A DNA stretch of 64,000 nt from Lichenostomus cassidix (Eukaryota > Chordata > Aves > Passeriformes > Meliphagidae): assembly GCA_008360975.2 (NCBI GenBank), contig CM039183.1:84480350-84544349 (forward strand), read 5' to 3'. Positions within the stretch are counted from its first letter, which is position 1. Every line of letters starts with the position of its first letter. A program made the position numbers and the translations under genes. A model generated the notes under the pieces. That model searched no databases. It was not told where the DNA came from and saw only the letters and a program-made list of their open reading frames with translations. Shown one piece after another: positions 27,174-39,020 of the stretch.

Positions 27174-27195
27174 TAGATAGATAGATAGATAGATA
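27174..27195. repeat. (TAGA)n microsatellite
   Basis: About 5.5 perfect TAGA units are present, ending in TATAATT. The array is short and probably only weakly polymorphic. Confidence 0.95.
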
Positions 27196-27631
27196 TAATT
27201 TGTCCAGCACTTAAATATAAACTGTCCAAATATAGTCAAATCTTTCAATGAAACATTTTCATAGCTGGTAAATTAGGTGGTCTAACACCATAGCTTCTGT
27301 GCAATACACTGCCAAACCACGCATTTAAAGACAGTGTTGCTCAAAAAAAGCAGCCTTAGCACACTACAACTACAATCTCAGCAAAGAAAGGGGGTTTTGC
27401 TGACTTTATGCAGGATTTTTTTTCATACAAGCTGCTTAAGTGGGTCACTATATCTTATTAGTTTACTGGCCCAAGGGCAATTTAAAAATTTGACTGAATT
27501 TTATCAGTGTATCCAGTGCTTTAATCTTGTTGCCACATATTTATGTTAGTCACAGAGGCAAGCTGAGTAATTTCTTTGTGATTAGAAACTATTGAAATTC
27601 ACAAGGAAATCAATGTACCTCTGAGAGCTCT

Positions 27632-27690
27632 GGCACTGAGCGTAACTTTTACAAATGGCATATGCACTTTGTAGGAGAGCTCTCAGTGCC
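27632..27690. other. Imperfect 59-nt hairpin
   Basis: GGCACTGAG (27632-27640) is exactly complementary to CTCAGTGCC (27682-27690). Inside lie a second short stem ACAAA/TTTGT (27651-27655 and 27668-27672) and the palindrome GCATATGC (27658-27665), nearly symmetric about one centre. The internal loops are 9-10 nt each. The structure could fold in RNA, but the large symmetric loops fit a typical miRNA precursor poorly. It may simply be part of a conserved noncoding element. Confidence 0.6.
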
Positions 27691-30577
27691 TCACTGGATC
27701 ATGTTTTTCCATGTTTTTTTTTCCTCCTTCATTCTTTCAGCTCCTCCTGATAATTTAACTGCAGCTGTTTAGTCAGCAATGTCATTATGGGAGCAAGTTA
27801 ACTCCTTCTCAATCAATACAAGCTTTTCTGTACTTTTTTGTGACAGCAGGATCAGACCACAAAAACGAACATGACTAACAGACCCTCTGGCGAGCTGACA
27901 CACCACTGTAAATATGTAACTTTACAAAAACCTCTGTTTCCTGAAACTACAGCTGCCAGGAATAATTTGCTTTTTTCTTTCTTCCACAGCGTGCAAAGGA
28001 ATAAATGCAGGATATATTCCTATCTCCAGATTGGTGATGTGACGAATGAATGCTCTCATGCTCAAAAATAAGAACAGGGATCTGCATGAAGAGTGCCATT
28101 CTTGTCAGGAGAAATAAAATCTTAATCTAATGGAAGTTAGTTTTAAATGACACTGAAGAATTTTCAGATTAAGTGAAAAGTTCAGTGGCGTACATTTAAT
28201 TAAAACTGTAGCAATTACCTGACATAAAAACTGCGTTACAAAATTATTTTTGTGCTTTTACTTAAATGAAGTGAGACATCACTACTATAAGGGCAGACAA
28301 AATTTTTCCTGAAACTGTAAGGTACCTGTAAGCAGACTGCACCTGCTTGTATTACCACTGAGTGGACAGTTTTCTAATTCTAGGTAATATGCACACATGG
28401 ATTTTTGTGTTTGAAGAATAAGACAGCAACACAATGCAATCAGACTCAGCTATTTGCTAAATTAAAGAGCAATATGGCATGAGGGAGAAAGAAGAGTGTG
28501 GCTGAAACTGAGCTACAGTATTGTCTGAGAGTCCATATGTCCATGGATCTGAACTAAAGTAGATCCTTCTCTGAACTAGTGCATAGGAACAGTACAACTT
28601 TGGGTTTTCAACCATAACACTTTTAAGAACAGAAAGAACAAAAATCACTTTTTTAATTAGGAACCAATATTTATTAAATGTATTCTTTTACACTGAGGTT
28701 CTACCATCAAAATGCCACTGTTGAAAGCTGTTATTATTTACTTATCTTTCTCAGAAATTGAACTGATAAACAACAAAAATTATGGACCAAATAAGAACTA
28801 GTCACCAAGATAAAGCAATGTAAAGCTTCAGAATTCAAATATTTCTACTCAAAAATAAATATCCAAAACTATCCTATTCAAAACAAGAGGATTAGCAGAG
28901 GGAGAGAAAGATGGAAAACACAAAAACTTTTGCATAGCAACATACATTGTTTGCACTGAGGGAAAAAAGGAAACAGTAAGAGAAAGACACAGGATTCAAT
29001 AAAGATGATAGAAAGATACTGAAATACATTAGAAATGATCACATCAAGACCTACATTACTACATGAAGGTAGCTATTTCACTTTGTGCATGGGTATTTTT
29101 AAATTGCAAGATCAACCAGTAGAGCAAGCTAAGCCCTTGTGATAGCCTCCATTCAGTCTTCAAAAACTGACACTGGGATTCAGTTGTGAATTACAACCTT
29201 TCTAAGAATTATTGAGCAAAATGTCCAAATACATGACATGGTAGGAATATACTTTAGACAGAACGTTAAATGCAAGTTCTATCTTCTTTGCCCTTTCAGG
29301 AACTAAATGATAATGTGCAAATCTAAAGGTGTCATCTACATCTTCAAGAAATTTGTATGTGTTACCTGTTATCCCTTTTCACTGTGCTTCAGTATGGAAC
29401 TGGCATTAAATGACATATAATCCCAAGCAGGTGTCAAGAGCTTGCATTAAAAGTAACATAACTCAATTCCAAAATCTCTAGCACCAAACACTTAGCAAAA
29501 GAAGTAAGTTTATATGAAAGTTGAACAGAACTTCTCACTGAAAGCCTAAGGTTCCTACCTCTTTTATTCACTCTGAAACAAACCTGTGGGTTTATGTAAT
29601 AGCACTGATTCTCTCAGGATGGAATACCTCAGGCTAAATTTAGATATCTCTAGTGGTTTACAATTGATAGTATATCCACTACACTCAAATCCAGCCATAT
29701 TATGAAGTTCCTCTGACTGATTGAAAAGTCCAATCATTATGAATAGAATCCCTAATTGCTCAGATACAGAAATGTTGAACACTCCTAGGAATTATATCAG
29801 AAATTGGCAGTTTATGGAGGTACTCTTGATTTTAATCAATCTGTCCAAGAAACTGTTTCAAAATAAATAATTCCAGAAGTCCTGAAAGAGGCCAGTTAGG
29901 CTGCATAATGGAAGCTTAATGCAGATGCTATTCCATGCATGTGATAGATGTCTCTAATTTAGGATTTTCTCCAATTGTACACAAAAATCCTGCAATCAGA
30001 AACCAACTTGTTTCTTATACCACTAAATATTTCAATCAGTTCAAAATTCAAGAACCTAATTATTACAATCTTCCAATTTTACAAGAACTTAAGAGCTTGA
30101 TTTCCAGCCTTCTGTCTAGATTTAAGCAATTTGTGTGTTCCCATTTTCACATTTGAAAGACCTTGTATGAAGCAAGAGATATTGTGCTGCTCTTGAAGAC
30201 AAAACATTACTCATTTCTAATATGCTGGTAGTCGTGAAACAAATTGAAAATAATTTTATCTGTAGGTTTTAGTGGCAGAAAACACCTGGATTTCAAGGAG
30301 GAAAAAGGATGAATGAATACTATAAAATCAATGATTCCCCATGCATTTGACAAGAATAAAACAGTTCAGAAACTCATGTTGCCTGGTTCTTTTTCAGTTA
30401 CTAGCTTGCATCACCCTTTCTGGTCTAGATCTAAAGGGATTTTTGTCTTCTGGAGAATGAACATTGAGGATAACTCATAAATATGCTGTTGAAGTATAGA
30501 ATATGTGTACATCTATGCACTAGAATCTTCTCCTTTCAAACAAATCAGTTTTGCTTTTGTATTCTTTTATAATCAAG

Positions 30578-31166
30578 TGTCATGATTTAATTCCAGCTGT
30601 CAACTAAGTGTCATGCAGCTGCTTGCTCACCCCCTGACCCCACCAGTGGGATGGGGACAAAAATTGGAAAGAACCACCAAACACATGGTTTGACATAAGA
30701 ACAGTTTAATAACTGAATTAAATATAATAATAATGATCTCAATAATAACATATCTAGTAATAATAAAAAAGGGAACAACAAAGAGAGAAAAATAAAACCT
30801 CAGAAGGACAAGTGATGCACAAAACAACTGCTCATCATCCTATGACTGATGCCCAGCCCATCCCAAAGCAGTGGCCAGTGCCTCCTGGCCAGCTCTCCCC
30901 AGTTCATATCCTGGGCTATTAGTTCTAAGCTATGCAATATCCCTTTAGCTGGTTTGGTCAGCTGTCCTGACCATGCTCCCCCACAGCCTCTGAAACACTG
31001 CTTCGCTGGCAGAGCATGGGAAAAGGAAAAGCCCTGGACTCAAGAGTAAGCACAACTTAGCAACCACTGAAACATCAGTGTATTATCAGCATCATTGCTA
31101 CTGAATCCACCACAGAACACTGAATCCAGGCAGAACATTAATGCTGTCCCAGCCAAAACCAGGACA
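30578..31166 (-). mobile_element. Solo LTR 2, avian ERVL-like family
   Basis: On the plus strand it opens TGTCATGATTTAATTCCAG and closes CCAAAACCAGGACA. The sense direction is minus, where ATTAAA (plus TTTAAT, 30705-30710) is a likely polyadenylation signal. The flanking 5-mers are TCAAG (30573-30577) and TCAGG (31167-31171), a 4/5 match consistent with a decayed 5-bp target-site duplication as made by ERVL integrases. Blocks shared with LTR 1 include AAGTGATGCACAAAACAACT, GCTGGTTTGGTCAGCTGTCC and AACATCAGTGTATTATCAGC. No internal proviral sequence is adjacent. The 66-codon frames inside it (both strands) are chance readings of the LTR. Confidence 0.9.
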
Positions 31167-32939
31167 TCAGGGGAGCAAGCTGCAATTCATAGTATCATGT
31201 CTTACATATTTCTGTTTTTTCATATTTTAAAAGAAAAAGGGTAGAAATCAAGGATCGATGGCATGATAGGTAAAGGGGAGGAGAACACCTAAGGATGTGG
31301 TCTTCAAACAGACATAATCAAACATTTTAAAGGTCTGTGAATCTGCTTGTGAAGGCACTTAAAATGTGTTGTGTGGATGTTTCCTATATTTGACAGATGT
31401 CCTACCTGCAATATTTTTGTGCTAAAAGGAAGCTGGTTTTTTTTTCCCTGCGCATCCACCTGTACCCACTGTATTTGACTTGTATCATCAAATGAAAAAC
31501 CTTACCTTTGCCTGCTATGGCTTTGAATGAAAAGATCTGCAATGTCTCTTTGTTTTCCTTATGTGATATCATCCACATGGCGGAGAAAGGAAGAAGAAAT
31601 ACAAAATTTCCAAGGCAATAGACAGGCAGACAAAAACAGGTAGCAGCTGTTTTCCTCCTGATATGGCACTCCTGACATTTCAGCTTTCCCTTTACTTGCT
31701 AGGGGTGGGGTTTACTGTTTTACCGCTGGTTTCTTCTCAGTTGTAACACAGGACTGAAGCTTGGGAAAAAACACCCTCTATTGTTGAAGTGACCTTCCTC
31801 ATTATAAGATGGATACTTGATAACTGTGGGTGCCACTTTGATTTCTTTTATTTTTTTCTATTTTATCTCACCGAAGAGTTGTCTCAGTTATCATTCATAC
31901 TGATTTGTGACTAACAAGACTTGAGCTCTTTTTTACTTGTGTTGCACAATAGAGAAAGAAGTCGACTTAAAAAAAAATCAAGTTTACTACTTAGGGATGG
32001 TCACTTTCCATATTTTTCTTAAACCAAAGTTACAGCTTGTTATCTCAGATGGCTGATGAGAGAGACAGGCAACTGATGCGCTCAACAATTCTATTTTCTA
32101 TCATTCCACATAACAGAGCTGGAGACAGTAATTTTGCTTTAGATTTTCTATTTCATACTTAATCTATGAATCTTTTAAAAATATTTTTTGTAAGTCTGAG
32201 TACTCCTTCAATCAGCTTCTGGAGTTTCACTGTAGTATTGTGACCTGATTTTCAAGATAAGAAAAATGTACTGGTAGGTAAATAAATGTACCAGGTCATT
32301 CTTAGAATCACAAAGCTAATTAAAATAAAGAGAGAAGAAGCAACAGAAAGAAATGTCAAAGACAATCTAATTGCCCAATGACACAGGATTCTGATCATGT
32401 CTTCCAATCCCTTCCTTCCTCATCTAAAGATAAATAATCCCACAGAATCCTTGTAGGAGGGTTTACAGCCATGTGACTTTTTTTTTCACATATTAAATCT
32501 ATTCTTTAGAAAAAAGTGAATCATAGCTTTAGAAAAATGTAAGCAATGGTGGAAACAAGTCAAAACAGTGCAGTGTTATTGTCAAAATTAATGACACTGA
32601 GTCACTAATTCAAGGACAGTTTATGTTTCACATATTTTTGTTATGCTTCATTGTGTTTGTAGGTATATCAATATGATGACAAATTAAATACAAACACTGG
32701 GTACAATAAATAAGTAATAACTTTGCCAGGATATTTTATTTGACTATTTATAATCCAACAGAGTGCAAAAGATTACAGTAATTCCAAGCATTCAAAATGT
32801 TTTCCTAAAAAAATGCACATATATTAGAAATCAAAGTTCCAGTTTGGTCAAAATAATAAACAGAAAAAAATAGCATACCAATATTATTTCTATCATTCAC
32901 CCTATCAGTACTTAAAGGAGTATAAGCCAGATGTGAATA
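31167..32939. other. Noncoding, unique sequence
   Basis: I see no gene, RNA gene or recognisable repeat. The stretch is AT-rich with scattered T runs (for example near 31440 and 31845) and stops in all frames. Confidence 0.65.
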
Positions 32940-33228
32940 AACTTTTTAGCAGGGCCTTTTGAAAAAGGACAAGGGATAATGGTGTTAAAACAAAAGAGTT
33001 GATTTACATTAGATGTAAGGAAGAAATGTTTCACAATGAGGATGATGAAACAGTGGAACAGGTTGCCCAGAGAGGTGGTTTATCCTCCATCCCCTGAAAT
33101 AATCAAGGTCAGACTGGACAGGGCTCTGAGCAGCCTGACTAAAGACATCCATGCTGGTGGCAGGGGGCTGGACTAGCCGATTGTTAAAGGCCACTTCCAG
33201 CCCAAATTGTTCTATGACTCTATAACAT
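32940..33228 (+). mobile_element. CR1 LINE 3' end
   Basis: The segment follows the CR1 consensus closely and in order: GCAGGGCCTTTTGAAAAAGG, ACAAGGGATAATGGTGTTAA, AGATGTAAGGAAGAAATGTT, CAGTGGAACAGGTTGCCCAG, AGAGGTGGTT, AAGGTCAGACTGGACAGGGC, TCTGAGCAGCCTGACTAAAG, GGGGGCTGGACTAG, CACTTCCAGCCCAAATTG and the closing TTCTATGACTCTATAAC. The element is strongly 5'-truncated and consists of the terminal part of ORF2 and the 3' UTR. It is a fairly young copy judging by similarity. The 61-codon minus-strand frame inside is an artefact. Confidence 0.93.
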
Positions 33229-35000
33229 TTTGCTTTCCTTATTTACTTTTCAGTTCAATATTTTTTGTGCTGCTAAAAAGAAACTGCCTTATCTCTGTGG
33301 AGTAATTTATTAATCACTTTATTCATAAATCAGAAGATGTAGCAGATCCAGTGATACCTGTGGGAATATAGTGCACTTAGGCATTTTCACAAGAACTGTT
33401 TATATGTGCATAAAAATAACTGAGAAAGAAGAAAAACCTGCAGCTCTCTCCCTTTGTTAAAGACAAACAAGTATGTCTGCTAAAACCGAAGCTGCATTTT
33501 TCAGCTTCCTTTTCGTCCTTGTTTTATATAATGATCACCATTTGGATGGTGATCCAAATTCACCATCTTTCCCTTTCTCCCTCTCATCCCATCTCTCAAA
33601 TTTTGCCACATGTCTGAGGTTTAGCTGTTTAGCTGACTGCAAACTAGGGAGCCCAAGTTTGTCTTAACAAGAAAATCACTTGCTGAGAAAGAGGCTAACT
33701 GGCAGTGGGAACAATTCAGCTTACTCTTCTGCCCTTCCCTAAGAACAATGCAAAAGTTAAAGAAAGGACAGGGATCTACAGTTGGTAGTGTATACAGACA
33801 TCTTCTGTATTAGCCGTTCATAGATATCTCATGATGTGGCTGTCTTCCAAATATGCATATATAATACAGGGAACCACTTTTCTTGTAAAAAAGAAGTACT
33901 TGCTGGCCAAGTTTCAGACATAGTTGAAAAAAATCAGCAACTAAAGCACAGCCCCATCCCCACAATCGTGGATAAAGTGGTCTTTGTTAATCTGGCAGAG
34001 CTGAAAGGAAGAATTGAAACTTGCTCTCTCCTCCCCCTTGGCTTTGCTTATATCAAACCTCCCTAATTAGACTTCATTTTCATTCTTCATGTATTCTTTT
34101 CTGAATTATGAACTTTTTTATTTTAATTATATTAGTTTGCCTAATTTTGTGTCTGAAAAAAACTAATGCATCTCTCAGATTTCTCAGATTTGACTGGACT
34201 GATGGTTTCATGAGTAGTAATTTAAAGTAATTGCTTATTAGAAGGCAGTTCAGCTGTGAACTCTGATTGTAGTCTCAAGCCCTAGGAAGCAGGTTTTCAC
34301 AAATCACATGCAAATCCTTTGCAAGTGGTACTTGTTAGCTTCTTTCAGTTGAGAGGGTGAATGGATATGGAGATGATCAGGCTGAAGCAACACAGTCCTG
34401 TGCAAAATTCACGCATTTATAAATATCAGCTAAAAGACAGCTAAAATAAAGTCTTCCAGCCTGCCATGTAGTTTCCCTGATATCAAACTAAACAAGACAC
34501 AATGTCTGTAGAATCATGAGTCACATGGATTATTAGTGATTTTTTAATCATGTTTTCTGTTGGTTTTTTGCATCAATTATTCTTAATTTTAATTACTCCT
34601 TAATCTAATAAAAATAACATTGGCTATCCCTGGAGTCCTCCAAATAAGATAATTGTCTTTGAGAAAAGTACCTCAGGCAAAGAGTGGTTGCAGGTACCAA
34701 AGGTGACAAATGTGATCAGCTGCATAAACATATGCTCAGCTCTTTAACTGCCTATAGGTTTAACAGAAGCTTGCTTTTAAAACAGAACTGGCACCAAAAC
34801 TAGTTTGTAAATCACATTAGTTCCATTTACTGTTACCTTGGCTATGCTGAAGAGCAGCCCACAGACAGCACCCTGTTGCAGACAGCAGTTTCTGCCTGGA
34901 CTGCTGAATCAGTCCTTCCTAGCATTGCCTGCTCTCCGTTTTGGACAAAAATTAATGCACATAGAGGGGTAACAAAGGGACAGCACTGACTTATGTATTA
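33229..35000. other. Noncoding, unique sequence
   Basis: No gene is supported. The region contains the overlapping inverted repeats at 33533-33567 and, near 34540-34640, a TAAT-rich stretch (TTTTTAATCATG, AATTATTCTTAATTTTAATT) with a look typical of conserved noncoding DNA but no proof. Confidence 0.6.
33533..33567. repeat. Cluster of overlapping inverted repeats
   Basis: GATCACCAT (33533-33541) pairs with ATGGTGATC (33546-33554) across a 4-nt loop. TTTGGAT/ATCCAAA (33541-33547 and 33552-33558) and GATGGTGA/TCACCATC (33545-33552 and 33560-33567) overlap it. Three mutually exclusive stems thus share 35 bp, because one octamer alternates between strands. Confidence 0.85.
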
Positions 35001-35460
35001 GGCCACTGAAATATAACCACCTTGGATAATGAGGACGCCTCAGCCACAGAGAGCTGGTTTATGAGCACAGGGGTTGCCTGGTAACAGGCGTCAGTCAGGT
35101 GCCCCTTATCATTTGATGAAAGCTGATCGAAGAGTCGTGCTGAAGGAGATTGGATCATTATAAAAGAACAGTAATTTGCCCTTATGCCTCAAGTTGAGGG
35201 ATCTGATGCAGCAAGTGTCTACAGAGATAAGAGGCAACTTTTTTTTTTCTCAGTGTAGAGGGAGAAAATTACCCTTTTATCGCACCTTGCAGGGAAATGA
35301 CTGAGCTAGAGTACTCTGGGGGGCTGTGCTGAGCCTCCAGGGGCTGTCTGGGTGCCTCCTGGGCTGCTCTAGGCACTACATTGCAGCTTGTTCAGTTTCT
35401 TGCCGCTCTGTGTCCTCTTGTGCTTTTTCTCAAGCAGGAGCAAGTATGATTTCAGAAGCT
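35001..35460. promoter_or_regulatory. GC-richer candidate regulatory region
   Basis: Base composition rises compared with the flanks, with several CpGs and few simple repeats. The region holds a full X-box (35073-35085), GATA-type cores (CTTATCA near 35105, AGATAAGAGG near 35225), and a G-rich stretch near 35315-35370 (CTCTGGGGGGCTGTGCTGAG, GGGCTGTCTGGGTGCCTCC). There is no long open frame and no recognisable promoter, so it could be an enhancer or a conserved noncoding element. The call is inference from composition and motifs only. Confidence 0.35.
35073..35085. promoter_or_regulatory. RFX-type X-box motif
   Basis: GTTGCC-T-GGTAAC fits the X-box pattern GTNRCC, 0-3 bases, RGYAAC with no mismatch. 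Both half-sites are present as a near-perfect inverted repeat. RFX winged-helix factors bind such sites in ciliary and neuronal genes. Occupancy cannot be judged from sequence. Confidence 0.6.
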
Positions 35461-37689
35461 CTGCACCACACCTAAGATGCTCACCTTAACAATAAAGCAT
35501 TTCTCAAATCCCTCTGAACTTCACTGCAATTCTACTCGAGGTTTTAAAAATGTGGGAGATGCTATGCTGAACTTTATGCACCTACTACTACAGGTTCTTG
35601 TACCAAGAGATCTGACTGAGTATTTCAGAATAAAAGGCAATCTTGATCACACAGGAAACTCCCAGGTGACCCATGACTAGGTCCCCCAGCAGCTATTTAA
35701 TAGATAGAGTGCAGGAACTGCTCAGTGAGTTGCTAACATGAAGTCCCATGTTCTAGGCCAGGGGGATGCCTTCTAAATGCCAGGAACTGTTCTGTCATCT
35801 TGCAAAGGCCTCTGCAGTATGATTTACATTTTGTTACACTATAATGCAGGCGAGCTACAAATAGAACAAAGGGCAAGACCTAAATAGTAGATGCAGCTAA
35901 ATTAAAATATAGGCAGAATGCTTAAGAAAATTATTTTACAAAAAAGGGGAGGGGAGGAGAGGAGAGGATAAATTTCTTAGGAACCTGAAATTCTTTGGCA
36001 TGTGACATTAGCTGCCATCTTTTATAAGAAGTTAAAACTATACTGCTTTCTGTAAGTACTGTGTCCTGGAAATCTACGTATTCCCTAAAACTGGTCACAG
36101 TTGTGCAAGTAGGCATTCCTGTGTCTGATTAAAGAGTTGACTTACCAACTACCTCAAGACCACGGCTGCTCTATCCTCTGCCTTGGCTGTATTTCAAGAA
36201 AAAAATAAAACTGATATAGTAACTAAGCCCTGTACAGGTTTGACAAAAACAAGTAGATACAGCCTGGCAGGGAAACTCCAGCTGTGAAAGACAGCATTGT
36301 GTCTCTCTGACTCACTTTGGCTGCTCCCAACACACACCAACTAGCTTGTCTTCCTCCCGCCCTGCTCCTGGTCATGCTGCCAGACCTCCTCCCTCACACT
36401 GGCCTTGGTTTTCACTTAAGTCCATCGTTTGCTACTTCAACTCACTGAATTCAAGAAAAACTGTCCTTTTCTTGCTGGTTTAGTTTTCTTCCCGAGTAGT
36501 GAACAAAATCAGCTCCACAGGAGCCTGAAGAGCTACAGAGCAGATGGAAAGTGCATGTCAGGAGTGGAGAAAAGACCAGGAAAAAAAGACAAATTTCCCT
36601 TTTGCCAGAAGTACTCTGTTTTGACTGTCTTACCTCATGTCAGGTAATTATATTTGGAATATTTTGGCTAACAGGTGAACTACTCAAGCTGCCTTTATGC
36701 TATTTCTACTTTAAGTCCTCCTCAATCAATACTCTGATTCCCATTCAAAAAGCAGATGCCTAACTTCTATGCATATCATTGCTTGCAACAGAATACCTTT
36801 ACTGCAGCTTAAAATGAATACCAGGAAGCCCCCAACAAAAATTTCTAGACATATTCACTCATGGAATTCTACAATGTTGTTCAAATTTTGAGCAAATGAA
36901 TTTTAGTTATAGAGATGTCAAAGAAATCACATCAGACTTGGAACTTGAGTTGTTGCACTGAATGGTGATATATTTCACGTAAGATAGAAAGCAACTTGAT
37001 GACAGGGTTACCAAAAGTCCTTGATGCAGAGGCACTTAAATGAGACAGTCAAGGCTCTGCCAACACTCTTCGCAGTAAGAACCACTCACCCCCACACAAT
37101 ACTTTGTGTGAATGTCATGACAGAAAATTAATTTCGAAGTTTTCATCCAGCCAATAACTCTTGCAGCAGCTTAGTTTTTTCTGAGAATGTGACTTTGGGA
37201 AAGACTTCTACAGTAAAAAGGAAGAATTTAAGTTGTGCTTTTTTCCCCTGAAAGTATATTTATTCCATCTTATGATGCTCTTCAAAGAATTTCAAAGACC
37301 CATTGAGTTGTTCTACCTAATTTGAGGCGTATATCTTACTTAAATTTGAGAAAAGTATTGATTTGTCTGCTTTCTGTGAGCCAAGGGAGAGATTAAATTT
37401 TATTTGAAATATTCTTCTCATAATATTCTCTCTCTAAAAGTCTTTCATTTCAGTGACTGGAATGTGTCTGGTGGGTACTTAGTAATGTCTAGAGCAGAAA
37501 TCTTCCTAAATTTCTATTTTATTAACACAATAGCTTTATTTATTCTGGAATTGGTTTTCAAAGTTATTGAGGCATTTGAAAATGAAGATCAACCACAGTA
37601 GGACTGACAAATGTCCTTGAACATTCTGAATTTCTACATTGCTGCCGTGAAATGTCTGAAAAACGTGTTTATCTGAATCCTTAAGCATC
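35461..37689. other. Noncoding, unique sequence
   Basis: No coding region or RNA gene is supported. The open frames of 61-72 codons near 35477, 36429 and 36551 lack domains and lie in a compositionally ordinary stretch. The purine tract at 35940 is the only simple repeat of note. Confidence 0.6.
35940..35968. repeat. Purine-only tract
   Basis: This is a run of A and G only, from A-rich into AGGGGAGGGGAGGAGAGGAGAGGA. It is a low-complexity GA repeat that could form a triplex, and is unremarkable in vertebrate noncoding DNA. Confidence 0.9.
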
Positions 37690-37766
37690 TGATTCAGGGC
37701 AAGCAGTTGGACTCAGTGATCCTGATGGGTCCCTTCCAACGCAGCATATTTTATGATTCTGTGACA
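37690..37766 (+). mobile_element. CR1 LINE 3' terminus (short)
   Basis: Only the last 77 bp of a CR1 remain: GCAGTTGGACTCAGTGATCC, TGATGGGTCCCTTCCAACGC, and the terminal TTTTATGATTCTGTGAC. The tail motif fixes the 3' end and the orientation as plus. Extreme 5' truncation is normal for CR1. Confidence 0.88.
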
Positions 37767-38062
37767 TATATTTTTGTAAACTAGCCCTCTGTTTTATACT
37801 TGAAGCACATTTTAAAAGTATTTTGCTTCATGTGTTTCTCAGGTGGCTGTGCAGGGTTGTGCCCAGAGGATGCACACAGTACATTTTATGCGTCTACTTG
37901 TACATGGCACAAAAAACAGAAACAAAGGAGCACATGTTGACCATAGTTGTTATGGGTGATTGTGCTCTCTTTTTGCCAAGTTCCTGTACTGTTTTTAGTA
38001 AAGATTAATGAAAATAATATAATCAAATTATAATTGGTGTTTTCTTACTTGGATATTCCACC

Positions 38063-38080
38063 AAAAAAAAAAAAAAAAAA
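38063..38080. repeat. A18 homopolymer
   Basis: This is an uninterrupted run of 18 A. No processed pseudogene or SINE body is recognisable upstream, so it is treated as a simple repeat. Confidence 0.95.
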
Positions 38081-38759
38081 GGAATTTAAACCATCTGTTG
38101 ATAAGATTTATGTGGATAAACCATTCCTTTTAGGACAGAACAAAAATTCAAACATACTTTTTTATGCTCAAAACTACATATTTAGGATCACCTGTTCCTA
38201 TAAATCTTCTGATATTAAGTAGATAGAGTTGATGAACTGTTCAGTATGATGAGCTGTTTAACCATTTGTTGCTTCTTGAAGAAAAGTATCTTTGGAAAAA
38301 TGTTTTCAGTAATCAGGTCTGACTTTCCATACCCCACAGACAACCCTACCAACCCTATCCCAGGAATACCAACCTAATAGGTTTCAAGAGCCTTCTTAAA
38401 GTGCTGTGTTCTTCAGCCATTCCTCAAGACAAGTCTCTATGAATGCAGCAGAGGAAAAACGACAAATACTCTCTTTTTGTCATGAGAGCGCCATCATAAA
38501 CTGAAAAACTGTCAGCCAAGTTCTGAAAGGCAGGAGAAAACTAAAGGTTTAGGCAGGTTGTTAATCAATTTCCTCGATTGTTTGTAAAACTGAGACTTGC
38601 TCCTTGCCTTTGTTTGCAATAACTGTGTATCCAAAAGATGAGCAAAACAACTATTGTCAACAGAAGTTCGTGCATATGTTTTATGTGCTTATCTGTTTGT
38701 GTAAAATGCATCACTTTGTGTGAAACTGAAGATGAAAGAGCTAAAGCAATAAACAGAGA

Positions 38760-39020
38760 GAAGAGACTACTGTATGAATAGCTAGTAAGCTCAAATCTGG
38801 TATACTGTATGCTCCTGTGAGGTCTGATCTTCTGGAAAATATCGGAAGATTAGTCAGGCTTTAGAGAAATGCCACAAAAAGGACTTCAGACAAAAATGCT
38901 GAGGAATGCCTCCTAAAAGATTACTCAATTATGCTCTATAAAAGGATAAAGTAGAGGTCTCTGTGGTCTTTGAAGGTCATGAGAGACAAATTTTGTCTAG
39001 AAATTAAGTGAATGAATGGA
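38760..39020 (+). mobile_element. Possible ancient CR1/L2-like remnant
   Basis: Weak matches to the region of LINE ORF2 that encodes the end of the reverse transcriptase are present in order: CTCAAATCTGGTATACTGT, GAGAAATGCCACAAAAAGGA, CTCTATAAAAGGATAAAGTAG, GAAGGTCATGAGAGACAAAT. There is no tail and there are many mismatches, so it is either a very old fragment or chance. Confidence 0.3.

Larger units (their letters stand above)
22646..30577. other. Noncoding, unique sequence
   Basis: No gene or clear mobile element was found. Small features are the pyrimidine tract at 22981-23025, an A12 run near 24512, a T14 run at 26839-26852, the GATA repeat at 27174-27195, and the hairpin at 27632-27690. 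The 108-codon frame at 24527-24853 and the 97-codon minus frame at 26861-27154 have no recognisable domain and no splice context. Confidence 0.65.
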
